DNA of 64,000 nucleotides from Streptomyces sp. NBC_01439 (GTDB lineage: Bacteria; Actinomycetota; Actinomycetes; Streptomycetales; Streptomycetaceae), in NCBI RefSeq assembly GCF_036227605.1, contig NZ_CP109487.1, forward strand, positions 434,001 through 498,000, in the 5' to 3' direction. Position 1 is the stretch's first letter, and the number at the start of each line of letters is the position of its first letter. A model generated the notes under the pieces. It did no database searches and was not told the DNA's origin. It saw only the letters and a program-made list of their open reading frames with translations. Below, piece after piece: positions 35,588 to 44,443 of the stretch. A program made the translations under genes and the position numbers.

Positions 35588-35942
35588 GTCCGCCGGCACC
35601 GCCGCCGCAGGGCGCCCGTGCTCTTCCGGTCCGTCATGCGTGCGCACGGGCCGGTGTGGTGCCCGAGGGCCGAGCCAGGCATCGCAGGCACGGGACCTCG
35701 GAGCGTCCTGTCGGTCGGGGCGGATCGACGCCCGGTGCGTGCGTCGCGGGCACCGCGAGCCCGGCGGGGCACCCGCGAGGACGTGTCCGCGAGGTAGCGC
35801 CGGCCGCCCCGGGGGGGGCGGGCCCCGCGGTGTCTGGGGCCGTGCATCTCCCCCGGCTACCGCTGGGAGGACCCGGACAGAGTCTGGGGGATGCGGTGCA
35901 GTGCCAGGTGTCGCGGGGCGGGCGGGACTTGGCGGACACAGC
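35588..35942. other. Gene-free stretch
   Basis: 355 bp between the response regulator and the calcium-binding protein. The open frames here have Arg/Pro-rich products without start signals. It contains a run of nine G around 35811-35819. I see no clear terminator, promoter or RNA gene. Confidence 0.5.
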
Positions 35943-37109
35943 CTACGGCAGGCCGGCCAGGGTCTCGCAGCCGGTGGCGAAGTCGGTTCCGCCTTCGCCG
36001 TCGCAGGCGTCCGGGCCGTCCGGGCCGGCGGGGCCCCCGGAGAGGAAGTCGCCGGCGGGGCCCGCCTTGAGGGTGTCGACGCCCTCGCCGCCGTCGAGGA
36101 AGTCGGCGCCCCCCGCCGTTCCCGCGCTCGCCGTGCCGGTGAGGTCGACGTTGTCGCCGAAGACGCGGTCGTTCCCGGCGCCGCCGCTGATGGTGTCGTT
36201 GCCCGCGGCGGTGCGGCGCGCATCGGCCGGGCCGCTGTCTCCGACGAGGAACTCGTCGGAGGCTCCGCCGATGATCCGGTCGTTCCCGGCGCCGATCGCG
36301 CGACCCCCCGCCGGGTTGGTGACGGTGTGGTCGCCGATCGCCGAGACCCCGCCGTCGGCGCCCAGGTCCAGCAGGTCGTTGCCGCCGCTGCCGATCGCGT
36401 TCCGTGCGGCCTCGCTGTCCCCCGTCATGGTCTCGGACCCGGGCCCTCCGAGCAGTACGTCGCTCCCGGCGCCCGTGGCGTTGCCGGCGGACGCACCGGA
36501 GTCACCGAGCAGGGCGTCGTCGCCGGGGCCGCCGTCGATCCGGTCGGCTCCGCCGCCCACCGCGTTCAGTCCTCTGCTGTCCCCCGTCAGCCGGTCGTTG
36601 CCGGGGCCGCCGATGAGCTGGTCGTTTCCGCCGCCCTCGGCGTTGCCGCCGGGGGCGTAGCTGTCGCCGGTGAACTGGTCGTCCCCGTCGCCTCCGAGCA
36701 GGCGGTCGTTGCCGCCGCCCGTGGCGTCGCCGGTCGGGCTGAAGCTGTCGCCGCGCAGCTGGTCGGCGCCCGCGGAGCCGTCGATCTGGTCGTTGCCGAG
36801 TCCGCCGATGAGGACGTCGTCACCCGCCAGCCCGCAGATCAGGTCGTCGCCGCCCTGGCCGTGGATCGTGTCCGGGCCCGGAGTGCCGACGATCACGTCG
36901 TTGCCCGGGGTCCCGTCGGTGGTCGCGCCGGGGGTGGTGACGACGAGGGTGGCGGGTACGCCGAAGCAGGTCACCGCCCGTGCGCTGACGTTCCCGGTCC
37001 CGAGGAGGACGAGGGATCCGGCGGCCAGGGCGCAGGCGAAGCCGGCGGCGGCCGCCCGGCGGGGGCGAGGTCCCGGTCCGGACTCCCGCTGATGTTCCCA
37101 GTGGGGCAT
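35943..37109 (-). CDS. Secreted RTX-like calcium-binding repeat protein
   Basis: 388 residues. ATG 37109 follows AAGGGAG 10 nt upstream. Signal peptide about 1-42 (AAAAGFACALAAGSLVLLGTGNVSA). The rest is a run of hemolysin-type nonapeptides (GGxGxDxxx) such as GTPGNDVIVG, GQGGDDLICG, GGLGNDQIDG, GGPGNDRLTG and GGAGNDRVFG, many separated by longer GDS-containing inserts. These build a parallel beta-roll that folds on binding calcium outside the cell. No enzymatic domain is attached, so it may be structural or adhesive. It ends with a Cys pair (DACDGEGGTDFATGCETL). Confidence 0.9.
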   Translation of the reverse strand: MPHWEHQRESGPGPRPRRAAAAGFACALAAGSLVLLGTGNVSARAVTCFGVPATLVVTTPGATTDGTPGNDVIVGTPGPDTIHGQGGDDLICGLAGDDVLIGGLGNDQIDGSAGADQLRGDSFSPTGDATGGGNDRLLGGDGDDQFTGDSYAPGGNAEGGGNDQLIGGPGNDRLTGDSRGLNAVGGGADRIDGGPGDDALLGDSGASAGNATGAGSDVLLGGPGSETMTGDSEAARNAIGSGGNDLLDLGADGGVSAIGDHTVTNPAGGRAIGAGNDRIIGGASDEFLVGDSGPADARRTAAGNDTISGGAGNDRVFGDNVDLTGTASAGTAGGADFLDGGEGVDTLKAGPAGDFLSGGPAGPDGPDACDGEGGTDFATGCETLAGLP

Positions 37110-37132
37110 CGTCTGCACTCCCTTGGCCGCAA

Positions 37133-37143
37133 TTAGTCGGACT
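37133..37143. promoter_or_regulatory. Short dyad upstream of RTX gene
   Basis: TAGTC-G-GACTA lies 24 nt upstream of ATG 37109 in an AT-rich patch within this GC-rich region. It may be an operator or part of the RTX-gene promoter. Low certainty. The remaining sequence to 37340 shows nothing I can name. Confidence 0.3.
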
Positions 37144-37340
37144 ATCGCCATAACTAGCCGCGGCGCGGGCCTCGGCGACGCCGACACACTGACGGGCTCG
37201 GGCAGACGGCTGACGGGGATCGCACCCGTGGAGCAACGGCGAGCCGTGCCGGGCACCGGGCACGACAGGGGCGGGGCCGGGCAACGCCGGAGCGAGCGGT
37301 CGGACCCATCAGCGGGCCGGGAAAGGACTCCGTCTCCTCC

Positions 37341-37411
37341 ACCCCCTACCGGGGTATGACATCCGACTTGGCTCCCTGGTCGGACGTGGACGCGGATACC
37401 CCCTACCTACC
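37341..37411 (+). promoter_or_regulatory. CsoR-like operator candidates
   Basis: ACCCCCTACCGGGGTATGA (37341-37359) has a CCCC/GGGG dyad ending in GGGGTAT, similar to CsoR/RicR-type copper or sulfur repressor sites (TACCC...GGGTA). About 50 bp on, ATACCCCCTACC repeats the left half (from 37397). Both lie upstream of ATG 37444. Confidence 0.35.
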
Positions 37412-37443
37412 TTCCCCCTCGTCACGAGGAGAGGAGAAGGGGC

Positions 37444-38559
37444 ATGCGCCGCTTCGGAAGGACGCTGGTCACGGCCGCACTGGCGGTGGCCCTCGTCGGG
37501 GGGACCGCCGGGTGGGCTTCGGGCGACAGCCAGGCAGCGGTCACCGGACCGCCGCCCGGCACCGCCGCCTGGCGGGCCGACCTGGTGTCCGGCCGGGCGC
37601 TGCCCGATCCGGCGACCGCCGCGCCGGGCGAGGTGGCCGCCTTCTTCGCCGGGCTGGACGACACCGCGCGGCGGCAGTTGCTGCGGTCGCACCCGCTGGT
37701 GGTGGGCAATCTGGATGGGGCGCCGCTCCCCCTGCGGTACGAGGCCAACCGGATCGCCGTGGCGGCCACGGGTGAGGCGCGCTACGCCTCCCTCGCCGCG
37801 CCGGAACGGCAGATCCTGGCCTTCGACCCGCGCGGCCGGGGGCAGGTGGCCGAGGTGTTCGGGGACTTGGAGCATGCGGAGCACGTCTCGGTGATCGTGC
37901 CGGGTTCGGACAACGACGCCGCCAGCTACGACGCCCAGCGCAAGCCCCACACCGGCCCGGCCGGGATGGCCCGAGCGCTGCGCGAGGCGACCGGGTCCGT
38001 GTCCAGGTCCGGGTCCGGGTCCGGGTCCGGAACCGGGGCCGGGACCGGGGCCGCGGCCGGGACCGGCGGGGCCACCGCCGTCATCGCGTGGATCGGTTAC
38101 ACCACCCCGGTCGGTGTCGGCCTGGACGCGGCCGACGGCCGCCTCGCCCGGGCCGGAGCGGCCCGACTGGCCCGGTTCACGGCGGGACTCGACGCGGTCG
38201 GCGCGCCCGACCCGGTGCTGTTCTGCCACAGCTACGGCTCGGTGGTGTGCGGGCTCGCGGCCCGGCACACCGACGCCGCCGACATCGTGGCCTTCGGTTC
38301 TCCCGGGATGCGCGCCGACACCGCGGCCGGCCTCGGCAGCGGGGCCCGCGTCTGGGCGGCCCGGGGGCCGTCCGACTGGATCGCCGACGTCCCGAACGTC
38401 GAGTTCGCGGGGATCGGCCACGGCGCCGACCCCACGTCCGCGGCCTTCGGCGCGCGCCGGGTACCGGCGGGCGACGTAGTGGGCCACACCGGCTACTTCG
38501 TGCCCGGCACCCAGTCCCTGGCGGCCTTCGCCGCCATCGCGAAGGGAGCGGCCCGATGA
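37444..38559 (+). CDS. Secreted alpha/beta hydrolase (DUF1023 type)
   Basis: 371 residues, ATG 37444 after GAGAGGAGAAGGGG. Signal peptide about 1-25. The catalytic region follows LEHAEHVSVIVPGSDNDAASYD, with nucleophile Ser in LFCHSYGSVVCG and a late His in VVGHTGYFVPGTQSL. This pattern fits actinobacterial DUF1023 hydrolases. A low-complexity Ser/Gly insert (about 182-205, repeated GGGTCC in DNA) lies between strands. It overlaps the acyltransferase gene in ATGA, so the two are coupled. Candidate CsoR-like sites lie upstream. Confidence 0.88.
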   Translation: MRRFGRTLVTAALAVALVGGTAGWASGDSQAAVTGPPPGTAAWRADLVSGRALPDPATAAPGEVAAFFAGLDDTARRQLLRSHPLVVGNLDGAPLPLRYEANRIAVAATGEARYASLAAPERQILAFDPRGRGQVAEVFGDLEHAEHVSVIVPGSDNDAASYDAQRKPHTGPAGMARALREATGSVSRSGSGSGSGTGAGTGAAAGTGGATAVIAWIGYTTPVGVGLDAADGRLARAGAARLARFTAGLDAVGAPDPVLFCHSYGSVVCGLAARHTDAADIVAFGSPGMRADTAAGLGSGARVWAARGPSDWIADVPNVEFAGIGHGADPTSAAFGARRVPAGDVVGHTGYFVPGTQSLAAFAAIAKGAAR

Positions 38560-39785
38560 GCGCCCGCGCCACCCTGGCCCCGCTGCGGAAGGCCGCCGCA
38601 CGGATCGACGGCCGGACCCCCGCCCACCGCGACCGGGCGATCGACGGGCTGCGCGCCCTGGCGCTGCTGGCCGTACCCACCGGCCACTGGCTCCTCGGCG
38701 GCTTCACCCTCGACTCCGACGGCGGCCTGCACAACGCCAGCCCGCTGTCCGCGGTCGGCGGCCTGGCCCCGGCCAGCTGGGTGCTCCAGATGCTGGGCAT
38801 CTTCTTCCTCGTCGGCGGGTACGCCTCGGCGCTCTCCTTCGGGCGCCGCACCGGGTCGGCGGGCGCCTGGCTGAAGGGCCGCATCGTGCGGCTGGGGCGG
38901 CCGGTGCTCGGGGTGACCGCGGTGTGGGCGCTGGCCGCGCCCGTGCTGTACGCGGCCGGGGTACCGGAGGCATCGCTGCGGACCGGGGCCACGCTGGTGG
39001 TCCAACCGCTGTGGTTCGTCGGGGTGTACGTGGTGGTCACCGCGCTGACCCCGTACTGCGTGCGGGCGGCGCGGCGCCTCGGCGGCTGGGCGGCCGCCCC
39101 GCTGCTCGGCTCGGTCGCCGTGGTGGACTTCCTGCGCTACGGACCGCTCGCCGAGTCCGTACCGTCGTGGCTCGCCCTGGTGAACGTGCTGCCCGGCTGG
39201 CTGTTCGCGTACCAGCTGGGCGTCTCCTGGGGCGAGCGGCGGATCGGGCGGCGCGGGGCCTGGCTGCTGCTGGCAGGCGGGACGCTGCTGTTCGCCGCGC
39301 TGCTGGCGGTCTTCCACTATCCGGCGTCGATGGTGGGCGTACCGGGTGCGGCACGCACCAACTCGCACCCGCCGTCGCTCCTGGTGCTGGCCCTGGCCTC
39401 GGCGCAGTCGGGCGCGGCGATCCTGCTGCGCGACCGGCTGGCGAAGCTGCTGGAGCGGCCCGCCCTGTGGGCCCCGGTGGTCGTGATCAACCTGTCAGCG
39501 ATGACGATCTTGTGCTGGCACCAGACGGCGATGCTGGCCGCGGCCGTGCCCGGTTCGTTCGTGGGTGACCTGGCCGGGCTCACGACGGCGCCGGACAGCC
39601 TGGGTTGGGTCGCGGCGCGGTTGGCGTGGATGCCGGTGTTCGCATCGCTGTTCGTCGTGATCGCCCGCTCCGCGAGGCGGTTCGAGGCGCCGCCCCAGGA
39701 GGGAGGCCGGGCGAGCGCGCTGCGCCGTACCGTGGCCGGGCTGCTGGCGGCGGGGTTCGCGGCGTTCGCACTGGGCCTCGCCTGA
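38556..39785 (+). CDS. Membrane acyltransferase (acyltransferase-3 family)
   Basis: 409 residues with about ten membrane helices. N-terminal RDRAIDGLRALALLAVPTGHWL has the family's conserved Arg and His; FFLVGGYASALSFGRR and RIVRLGRPVLGV follow. Such enzymes move acyl groups onto sugars, lipids or antibiotics at the membrane. Coupled to the secreted hydrolase through ATGA, so they may act on the same extracytoplasmic compound. A loopless palindromic terminator follows. Confidence 0.9.
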   Translation: MSARATLAPLRKAAARIDGRTPAHRDRAIDGLRALALLAVPTGHWLLGGFTLDSDGGLHNASPLSAVGGLAPASWVLQMLGIFFLVGGYASALSFGRRTGSAGAWLKGRIVRLGRPVLGVTAVWALAAPVLYAAGVPEASLRTGATLVVQPLWFVGVYVVVTALTPYCVRAARRLGGWAAAPLLGSVAVVDFLRYGPLAESVPSWLALVNVLPGWLFAYQLGVSWGERRIGRRGAWLLLAGGTLLFAALLAVFHYPASMVGVPGAARTNSHPPSLLVLALASAQSGAAILLRDRLAKLLERPALWAPVVVINLSAMTILCWHQTAMLAAAVPGSFVGDLAGLTTAPDSLGWVAARLAWMPVFASLFVVIARSARRFEAPPQEGGRASALRRTVAGLLAAGFAAFALGLA

Positions 39786-39812
39786 CCGGGGTCCCGATGG
39801 ATCCCCGATACG

Positions 39813-39850
39813 ACGAGAGCGCCGCTCCCCCGGGGGAGCGGCGCTCTCGT
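39813..39850. terminator. Bidirectional terminator, perfect 19-bp loopless palindrome
   Basis: Arms 39813-39831 and 39832-39850 are exact reverse complements with no loop, between the convergent acyltransferase and DUF350 genes. Same design as the palindrome at 6305-6348. Confidence 0.75.
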
Positions 39851-39869
39851 CACGTACGGGCGCTCCGCG

Positions 39870-40292
39870 TCAGGCGATCGAGGCGGCGACGATCGCGGCC
39901 ACGGCGAGGTTGCAGGCGGCCGAGACCCAGACCGCCGGGTGGGGCTCCGGGTCGACGACGATGGCGCCGAGCTTGCCGGGGGTCACCAGGTCGAGCACGA
40001 GGAAGGCCACCGCCATCAGGATCAGGCCGAGCACGCCGAACGCCGCGGTGGACAGCAGGCCCTTGCCGAAGTCCGCGTACGTCGTCCAGATCGAGGTGAA
40101 GACGATGCCGCCGATGCCGAGGAGCGCGGAACTGAGGAAGAGGGCCGCGTTGCGGTTGCGCTCCTCCCAGATCTGCTTGGGGAGCTTCCCGGGCGTCAGC
40201 ACGTCCACGAGGACGATGCCGAGGATCAGCAGCACCAGGCCGAGGGCGCCGTAGGCGCTGGTGCGGCCAAGTCCGTTGATGATGTCGCTCAT
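39870..40292 (-). CDS. DUF350 membrane protein
   Basis: 140 residues, four membrane helices in two tandem repeats; each repeat contains the same phrase (DVLTPGKLPKQI at about 30 and DLVTPGKLGAIV at about 103), as in DUF350 proteins. Function of the family is unknown. ATG 40292. It diverges by 95 nt from the GNAT/ATP-grasp gene. Confidence 0.88.
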   Translation of the reverse strand: MSDIINGLGRTSAYGALGLVLLILGIVLVDVLTPGKLPKQIWEERNRNAALFLSSALLGIGGIVFTSIWTTYADFGKGLLSTAAFGVLGLILMAVAFLVLDLVTPGKLGAIVVDPEPHPAVWVSAACNLAVAAIVAASIA

Positions 40293-40387
40293 TGAGAAGC
40301 CTGTCTCCGCGTGGATGGGAAAGTATGTGCCGTGGGGAGGCCGAATCTATCGCACGGCCCTGGCGCGGACCATGGGGAGGTCAGCGA

Positions 40388-42160
40388 ATGGTAAAGGTCA
40401 GGGCCGCGCGGCCCGCCGAGGCGGCGGACCTGACCGGGCTGGTGATGCGGTCCAAGGCGCACTGGGGGTACGACGCCGACTTCCTGGCCGCGTGCGCGCC
40501 GGAACTGCGGATCCGGCCCGACGACGTGACGGCCCGCCGTGTGGTCGTGGCCGAAAACGGGCGGGGAGAGGTGCTCGGGATCGCCTCGCTGGAGGGGGCT
40601 CCCCCGCGGGCGGCGCTCGGGCTGCTCTTCGTGGAGCCGTCCGCCATCGGGCAGGGCGTGGGTCGGCTGCTGTACCGGGACGCGCTGCGGCGGGCCGTGG
40701 ACCTGGGGGTGCGCCGGCTGACGATCGACTCCGATCCGCACGCGGCCGGGTTCTACCGGGCGATGGGGGCGGTGGCCACGGCCGCACCGGACGGGGGACC
40801 CGGTGGTCCGGCCCTGGTCCGGTTCGAGGCGGCTCCCGTCCCGCTCGCCGATTGGGCGCGGACCTGGACCGGTGGCGGGCGGGCCGTGCACCTGGGCAAC
40901 GTCGGCGAGTTCAACGCGCAGTTCGCCGATGCCACCGTGGATCCGGAGCAGCGGCCCGCGCACCACTACGCGTGCCTCGCCGCCTTCTACAGTCCCTACC
41001 CGGCCGCGCTGGTGCTGCCGCGGCCGGTGCCACGGGGCTGGACCGAGCTGGTCTGCCGCCAGCTGGGCTGGACCGGGGTCGAGGTGTACGACGGCCTGTT
41101 GGACGCGGATCCCGGCCTCGCCGATGCCGTACGGGACCGGCCGGCGCTGGCCGCGCTGCTCACCGGGGCCGGGCTGCCCCTCGTACCCTGGGGGCGCACC
41201 CGGCCGTTCGGACGGCTGGCGGGCCGGCCGTGGCGGCCCGGGGAACTGCGCTACGAATCGAAGTCCGCGGCGCACGCCCTCTTCGGGCGGATCCTGGCGG
41301 ACGGCGGGCATCCGGGAATCGTGCTCCCCCGGCAGTGGCGGGCAGACGGGCGGTGGACGGCGGCCCGGATGCTGGCGGCCAGGACCAGGGCGGGCGAGAG
41401 CACCGTTTTGAAATCGGAGCACGGTGTCGGGGGTTCGGGCACCACGGTGGTCACCCCCGAGCGGGTCCGTGCCGCGGGCGGGGCGCGGGCCGTGCTGCGG
41501 CGTTTGCCGCGCGGGCCGTTGCTGGTGGAGGAGTACGTCGGCGGTCCGGCGGCCGGGGCCGACGGGGGGCCTCGGGACCTGACGTACGACGGCTTCGTGG
41601 ATGACGCGGGCCGCGCGCACGAGGTGGGCGGGGCGGTGATGGACGTGGCGGACGGCTGCTACCGGGGCGCCACCGTGGGTCCCGGGGTGGTGCCCGAGTG
41701 GGCGGAGAGCTCCCTCACCGCCTTCGGCGCGGCGGTGGGCCGGGAGCTGGCGGAATCCGGCTACCGGGGCTGGTTCGACGTGGACTTCGTCGCCGACGGG
41801 GCGGGGCGGCTCGCGCCGACCGAGACGAACCTGCGGCTGACCGGGCCGTCCATCGCCTTCATGGTGGCGGCCCGGCTCGACGCGCTGCGGGGCTCGGGGC
41901 ACCTCGTACGGATCGTCGACCGGGTGGAACTGGGTGCGCGGCTGCCCGAGGCCCTGCTGGACGAGTGGTGCGCGGACCTGGCCCGGGGCTGCGCGGAGCT
42001 CGGGGCGGTGTTCGTCCCCGCGATCCCGACCGCCGCCTTCGAACCGGCGCCCTGGCTGGGTGTGCTGGTGGCCGCGCACAGCAGGGAGGTGCTGGACGCG
42101 GCCGAGGCGCTGGTACGGGCCGAGGCCCTCGCGGTCGGGGCGATGTTCGGCCCGCCGTAG
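40388..42160 (+). CDS. GNAT acetyltransferase fused to ATP-grasp ligase-like domain
   Basis: 590 residues, ATG 40388 after GGGGAGG 8 nt upstream. Residues 1-145 are a GNAT domain (RPAEAADLTGLVMRSKAHWGY, acetyl-CoA loop EPSAIGQGVGRLLYRDAL, FYRAMGAV). A linker follows and about 280-560 form an ATP-grasp fold: YESKSAAHALFGRIL, Gly-rich loop VLKSEHGVGGSGTTVV (about 341-356), LLVEEYVGG, and the metal site WFDVDFV...PTETNLRLTG (about 460-485). The ETNLRxTG phrase recalls PGM1-type peptide ligases. It may join and acetylate an amino-acid-like metabolite. Convergent with the adenylation-like gene. Confidence 0.85.
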   Translation: MVKVRAARPAEAADLTGLVMRSKAHWGYDADFLAACAPELRIRPDDVTARRVVVAENGRGEVLGIASLEGAPPRAALGLLFVEPSAIGQGVGRLLYRDALRRAVDLGVRRLTIDSDPHAAGFYRAMGAVATAAPDGGPGGPALVRFEAAPVPLADWARTWTGGGRAVHLGNVGEFNAQFADATVDPEQRPAHHYACLAAFYSPYPAALVLPRPVPRGWTELVCRQLGWTGVEVYDGLLDADPGLADAVRDRPALAALLTGAGLPLVPWGRTRPFGRLAGRPWRPGELRYESKSAAHALFGRILADGGHPGIVLPRQWRADGRWTAARMLAARTRAGESTVLKSEHGVGGSGTTVVTPERVRAAGGARAVLRRLPRGPLLVEEYVGGPAAGADGGPRDLTYDGFVDDAGRAHEVGGAVMDVADGCYRGATVGPGVVPEWAESSLTAFGAAVGRELAESGYRGWFDVDFVADGAGRLAPTETNLRLTGPSIAFMVAARLDALRGSGHLVRIVDRVELGARLPEALLDEWCADLARGCAELGAVFVPAIPTAAFEPAPWLGVLVAAHSREVLDAAEALVRAEALAVGAMFGPP

Positions 42161-42212
42161 CCGGCGGGCGCGCGGCCGACCGGCGGGCCGGTGGTCCGCC
42201 GCGGTGTTCCGG

Positions 42213-44342
42213 TCAGCGATCGGGCCGGTCGTCCGCGGGGTCGTGGAAGTCGAAGGGGTCGGCCGGTTTGCTGACGACGTAGGCGGCGACGATGACGCCC
42301 GCGATCATCAGCGGGATGTTGAAGGCGTAGACCAGCGCGGCCTGGCGCGGCCAGTCCTGTTTGGCGGCCAGTCGGTAGAAGTTGTCCTGCGGCCACCAGG
42401 ACAACAGCAGGTAGGACACGGCGAGATGGGCGGCCGCGGTGAGGGAGGGACCACGGCGTTGACGCAGCATCCGGGCACGGCCGCCGAACAGGAACACCAC
42501 CCCGACCCCGAAGGCGACGCACTCGAACAGGTACAGCACGAAGAACAGGAACGCCCAGGGCTGCGGCACCCCGGTGAGGTCGGTCGATCCGGGCCAGAGG
42601 AGGTTCGTCAAGATCAGCGCGACGAGCCCCAGCGCTGCTCCTCCGCAGCCGGCCGCGCAGCCGGCCGAGGCCTCGCCCTGGGGCGCTGCGGCCCCGTACT
42701 TGCCGGACTTGCCCCCGGGCTTCTGGGCCGCCGCGGGCAGGATGGGCAGCGGCAGGGCGTCCCGGTCCTCCTGACCCGCCGTGGTGCGGGGCAGGGCGCG
42801 CAGCCGGATCACGGTGCGCGGGCACTCCTCCCGGAGCACCTTGCCCGCCAGGTGGTCGCGCAGTTCCTCGATGTCCGGGAACGGGGCCCTGGCGGGTACG
42901 GTCGGCCCGCCGGGCGGCGGGGCCACGTACGCGACGAGCCGGCGCGGGCCGCGGGGGCCGTCGACCCCCTTCAGGATGGCCGCGCCAATGCCCTCGTGGC
43001 TGCGGATGGCGGACTCGACGGGGTACGGGTCGATCATGCGGCCGCCAGGCAGGGTGATCCGGTCCCGGAGCCGGCCGCGGTACTCCAACAACCCGTCCTC
43101 GCGGAGCAGGCCCATGTCGCCGGTGGGTACCGCGTCGGCGCCGTCCGGCGGGACGAGGCGGATCTCCCCGTCGTGCACCTCGGCCCGGAAGCCCGGGAAC
43201 GCGGTGCCGAGCAGGGATATCTCCTCCGGGTCGTCCAACGGACGTGGCAGCTGGGGAAGTTCGAACCAGGTGCCGATGCCGGCGCACTCCGCGGGGCCGT
43301 AGACGTTGAGCACCCGCGCGCCGGGGCGCAGCCGGACCTGCAGGGTCGCCTGCTCGTCGAGGTAGAGCCGGTCGCCCGAGACGGCGAGCAGTCGCAGGGA
43401 CCTGCAGGCCGGGTCGGCACCGCGGTGGGCGGCCGGGGCGAGCGTTCCCCGTTCGGCCTCGTGGACCAGCAGTCGGGCGGCGCCGGCCGGGTCGGTGTGC
43501 AGCACGGTGACGCGGTCGGTCTCGACGGCCGTGCGGATGTCCCCGGGCTGCCAGGCGGAACGCGGGGAGAGCACGAGGGCGCCGCCCGAACACAGGGCCC
43601 GGGTCCAACCCGCGGCGAAGGCGGTGACGCCCGTACCGACCGTGAACAGGTGCCGGTCCTGCGGGGTCGGCCGGGCCACCTCGGCCCAGGCCTCGTGGGC
43701 GGCGAGGAGCAGCCCGTGGCCCACGGGGACCGCGCGCGGCTCGACCGCCCCGCTGGACAGGACCGCGGCGGTGCGACCGGGCGGCGGGGCGACCGCACCG
43801 GGAAGCCGGTCCTCGGGCGAATGCCCGGGCCGGTCCGCAGGTCCGTTCGCGGCCCCGTCCGCAGGCCCGTCCGCAGGCCCGTCCGCGGACTGTTCGGTGC
43901 GCGGCCCGCCGATCGCCGCGGGCTCCGCGTCGAGCCGGATCACCCGGGGGCCGCCACCGTTGTCGAGTGCGGCCTGCTGGGCGGCATCGGTGAGCAGGAC
44001 GAGGGGCTCGGCCGCGGCGAGTTGCCGGCGGCCGGAGCGCGGGCTCTCCACGTCGATGACGGCGTAGGACCCGCCGGCCTTGAGGACGGCGAGGAGGGCG
44101 ACGACCAGTTCGCTCTGCCGGGCGGTGCCCACGGCGACGAGTGCGCCGGGCGGCAGGCCGGAGTCGAGCAGACGGTGCGCCAGCCGGTCGGCCCGCGCGT
44201 CCAGTTCCCCGTAGGTGAGGCCGTCCGGGCCGGCGATGAGCGCGCGGGCTCCGGGAGTGTCCCGGGCCCACTGCTCGAAGCGGTGCAGGACGGTGTCGGT
44301 GGTTCGTTTGCCGAAGCGTACGGACTCGGATCCCTGCGTCAT
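42213..44342 (-). CDS. AMP-binding (NRPS adenylation-like) protein with C-terminal membrane domain
   Basis: 709 residues. Residues 1-540 follow an adenylation domain: LTYGELDARADRLAHRL (A2), VLNVYGPAECAGIG (A5), PTGDMGLLREDGLLEYRGRLRDR (A7-A8). Two key motifs are degraded: the phosphate loop reads AAVLSSGAVEPRAV instead of TSGTTGxPKG, and A10 reads LPRTTAGQEDRDALPLP with Gln524 where catalytic Lys is expected. There is no carrier domain; after a Cys/Gly patch come four membrane helices (about 560-700). Inference: a membrane-tethered, probably non-adenylating or altered enzyme. An ADGPADGPADG repeat lies near 155-170. Confidence 0.85.
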   Translation of the reverse strand: MTQGSESVRFGKRTTDTVLHRFEQWARDTPGARALIAGPDGLTYGELDARADRLAHRLLDSGLPPGALVAVGTARQSELVVALLAVLKAGGSYAVIDVESPRSGRRQLAAAEPLVLLTDAAQQAALDNGGGPRVIRLDAEPAAIGGPRTEQSADGPADGPADGAANGPADRPGHSPEDRLPGAVAPPPGRTAAVLSSGAVEPRAVPVGHGLLLAAHEAWAEVARPTPQDRHLFTVGTGVTAFAAGWTRALCSGGALVLSPRSAWQPGDIRTAVETDRVTVLHTDPAGAARLLVHEAERGTLAPAAHRGADPACRSLRLLAVSGDRLYLDEQATLQVRLRPGARVLNVYGPAECAGIGTWFELPQLPRPLDDPEEISLLGTAFPGFRAEVHDGEIRLVPPDGADAVPTGDMGLLREDGLLEYRGRLRDRITLPGGRMIDPYPVESAIRSHEGIGAAILKGVDGPRGPRRLVAYVAPPPGGPTVPARAPFPDIEELRDHLAGKVLREECPRTVIRLRALPRTTAGQEDRDALPLPILPAAAQKPGGKSGKYGAAAPQGEASAGCAAGCGGAALGLVALILTNLLWPGSTDLTGVPQPWAFLFFVLYLFECVAFGVGVVFLFGGRARMLRQRRGPSLTAAAHLAVSYLLLSWWPQDNFYRLAAKQDWPRQAALVYAFNIPLMIAGVIVAAYVVSKPADPFDFHDPADDRPDR

Positions 44343-44443
44343 GGACCGATGATGCCACCGGCCACCGACATCGGACGGGGGTCGTCACAATCGTTCGTGC
44401 GCACGGGAGTTGGCGCCCCGTGCGGGCGATCCCGGACGGACCC

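Noticed and set aside
35634..35939. 101-codon minus-strand frame between response regulator and RTX gene
   Set aside because: Arg/Pro/Ser-rich, no ribosome site, no domain.
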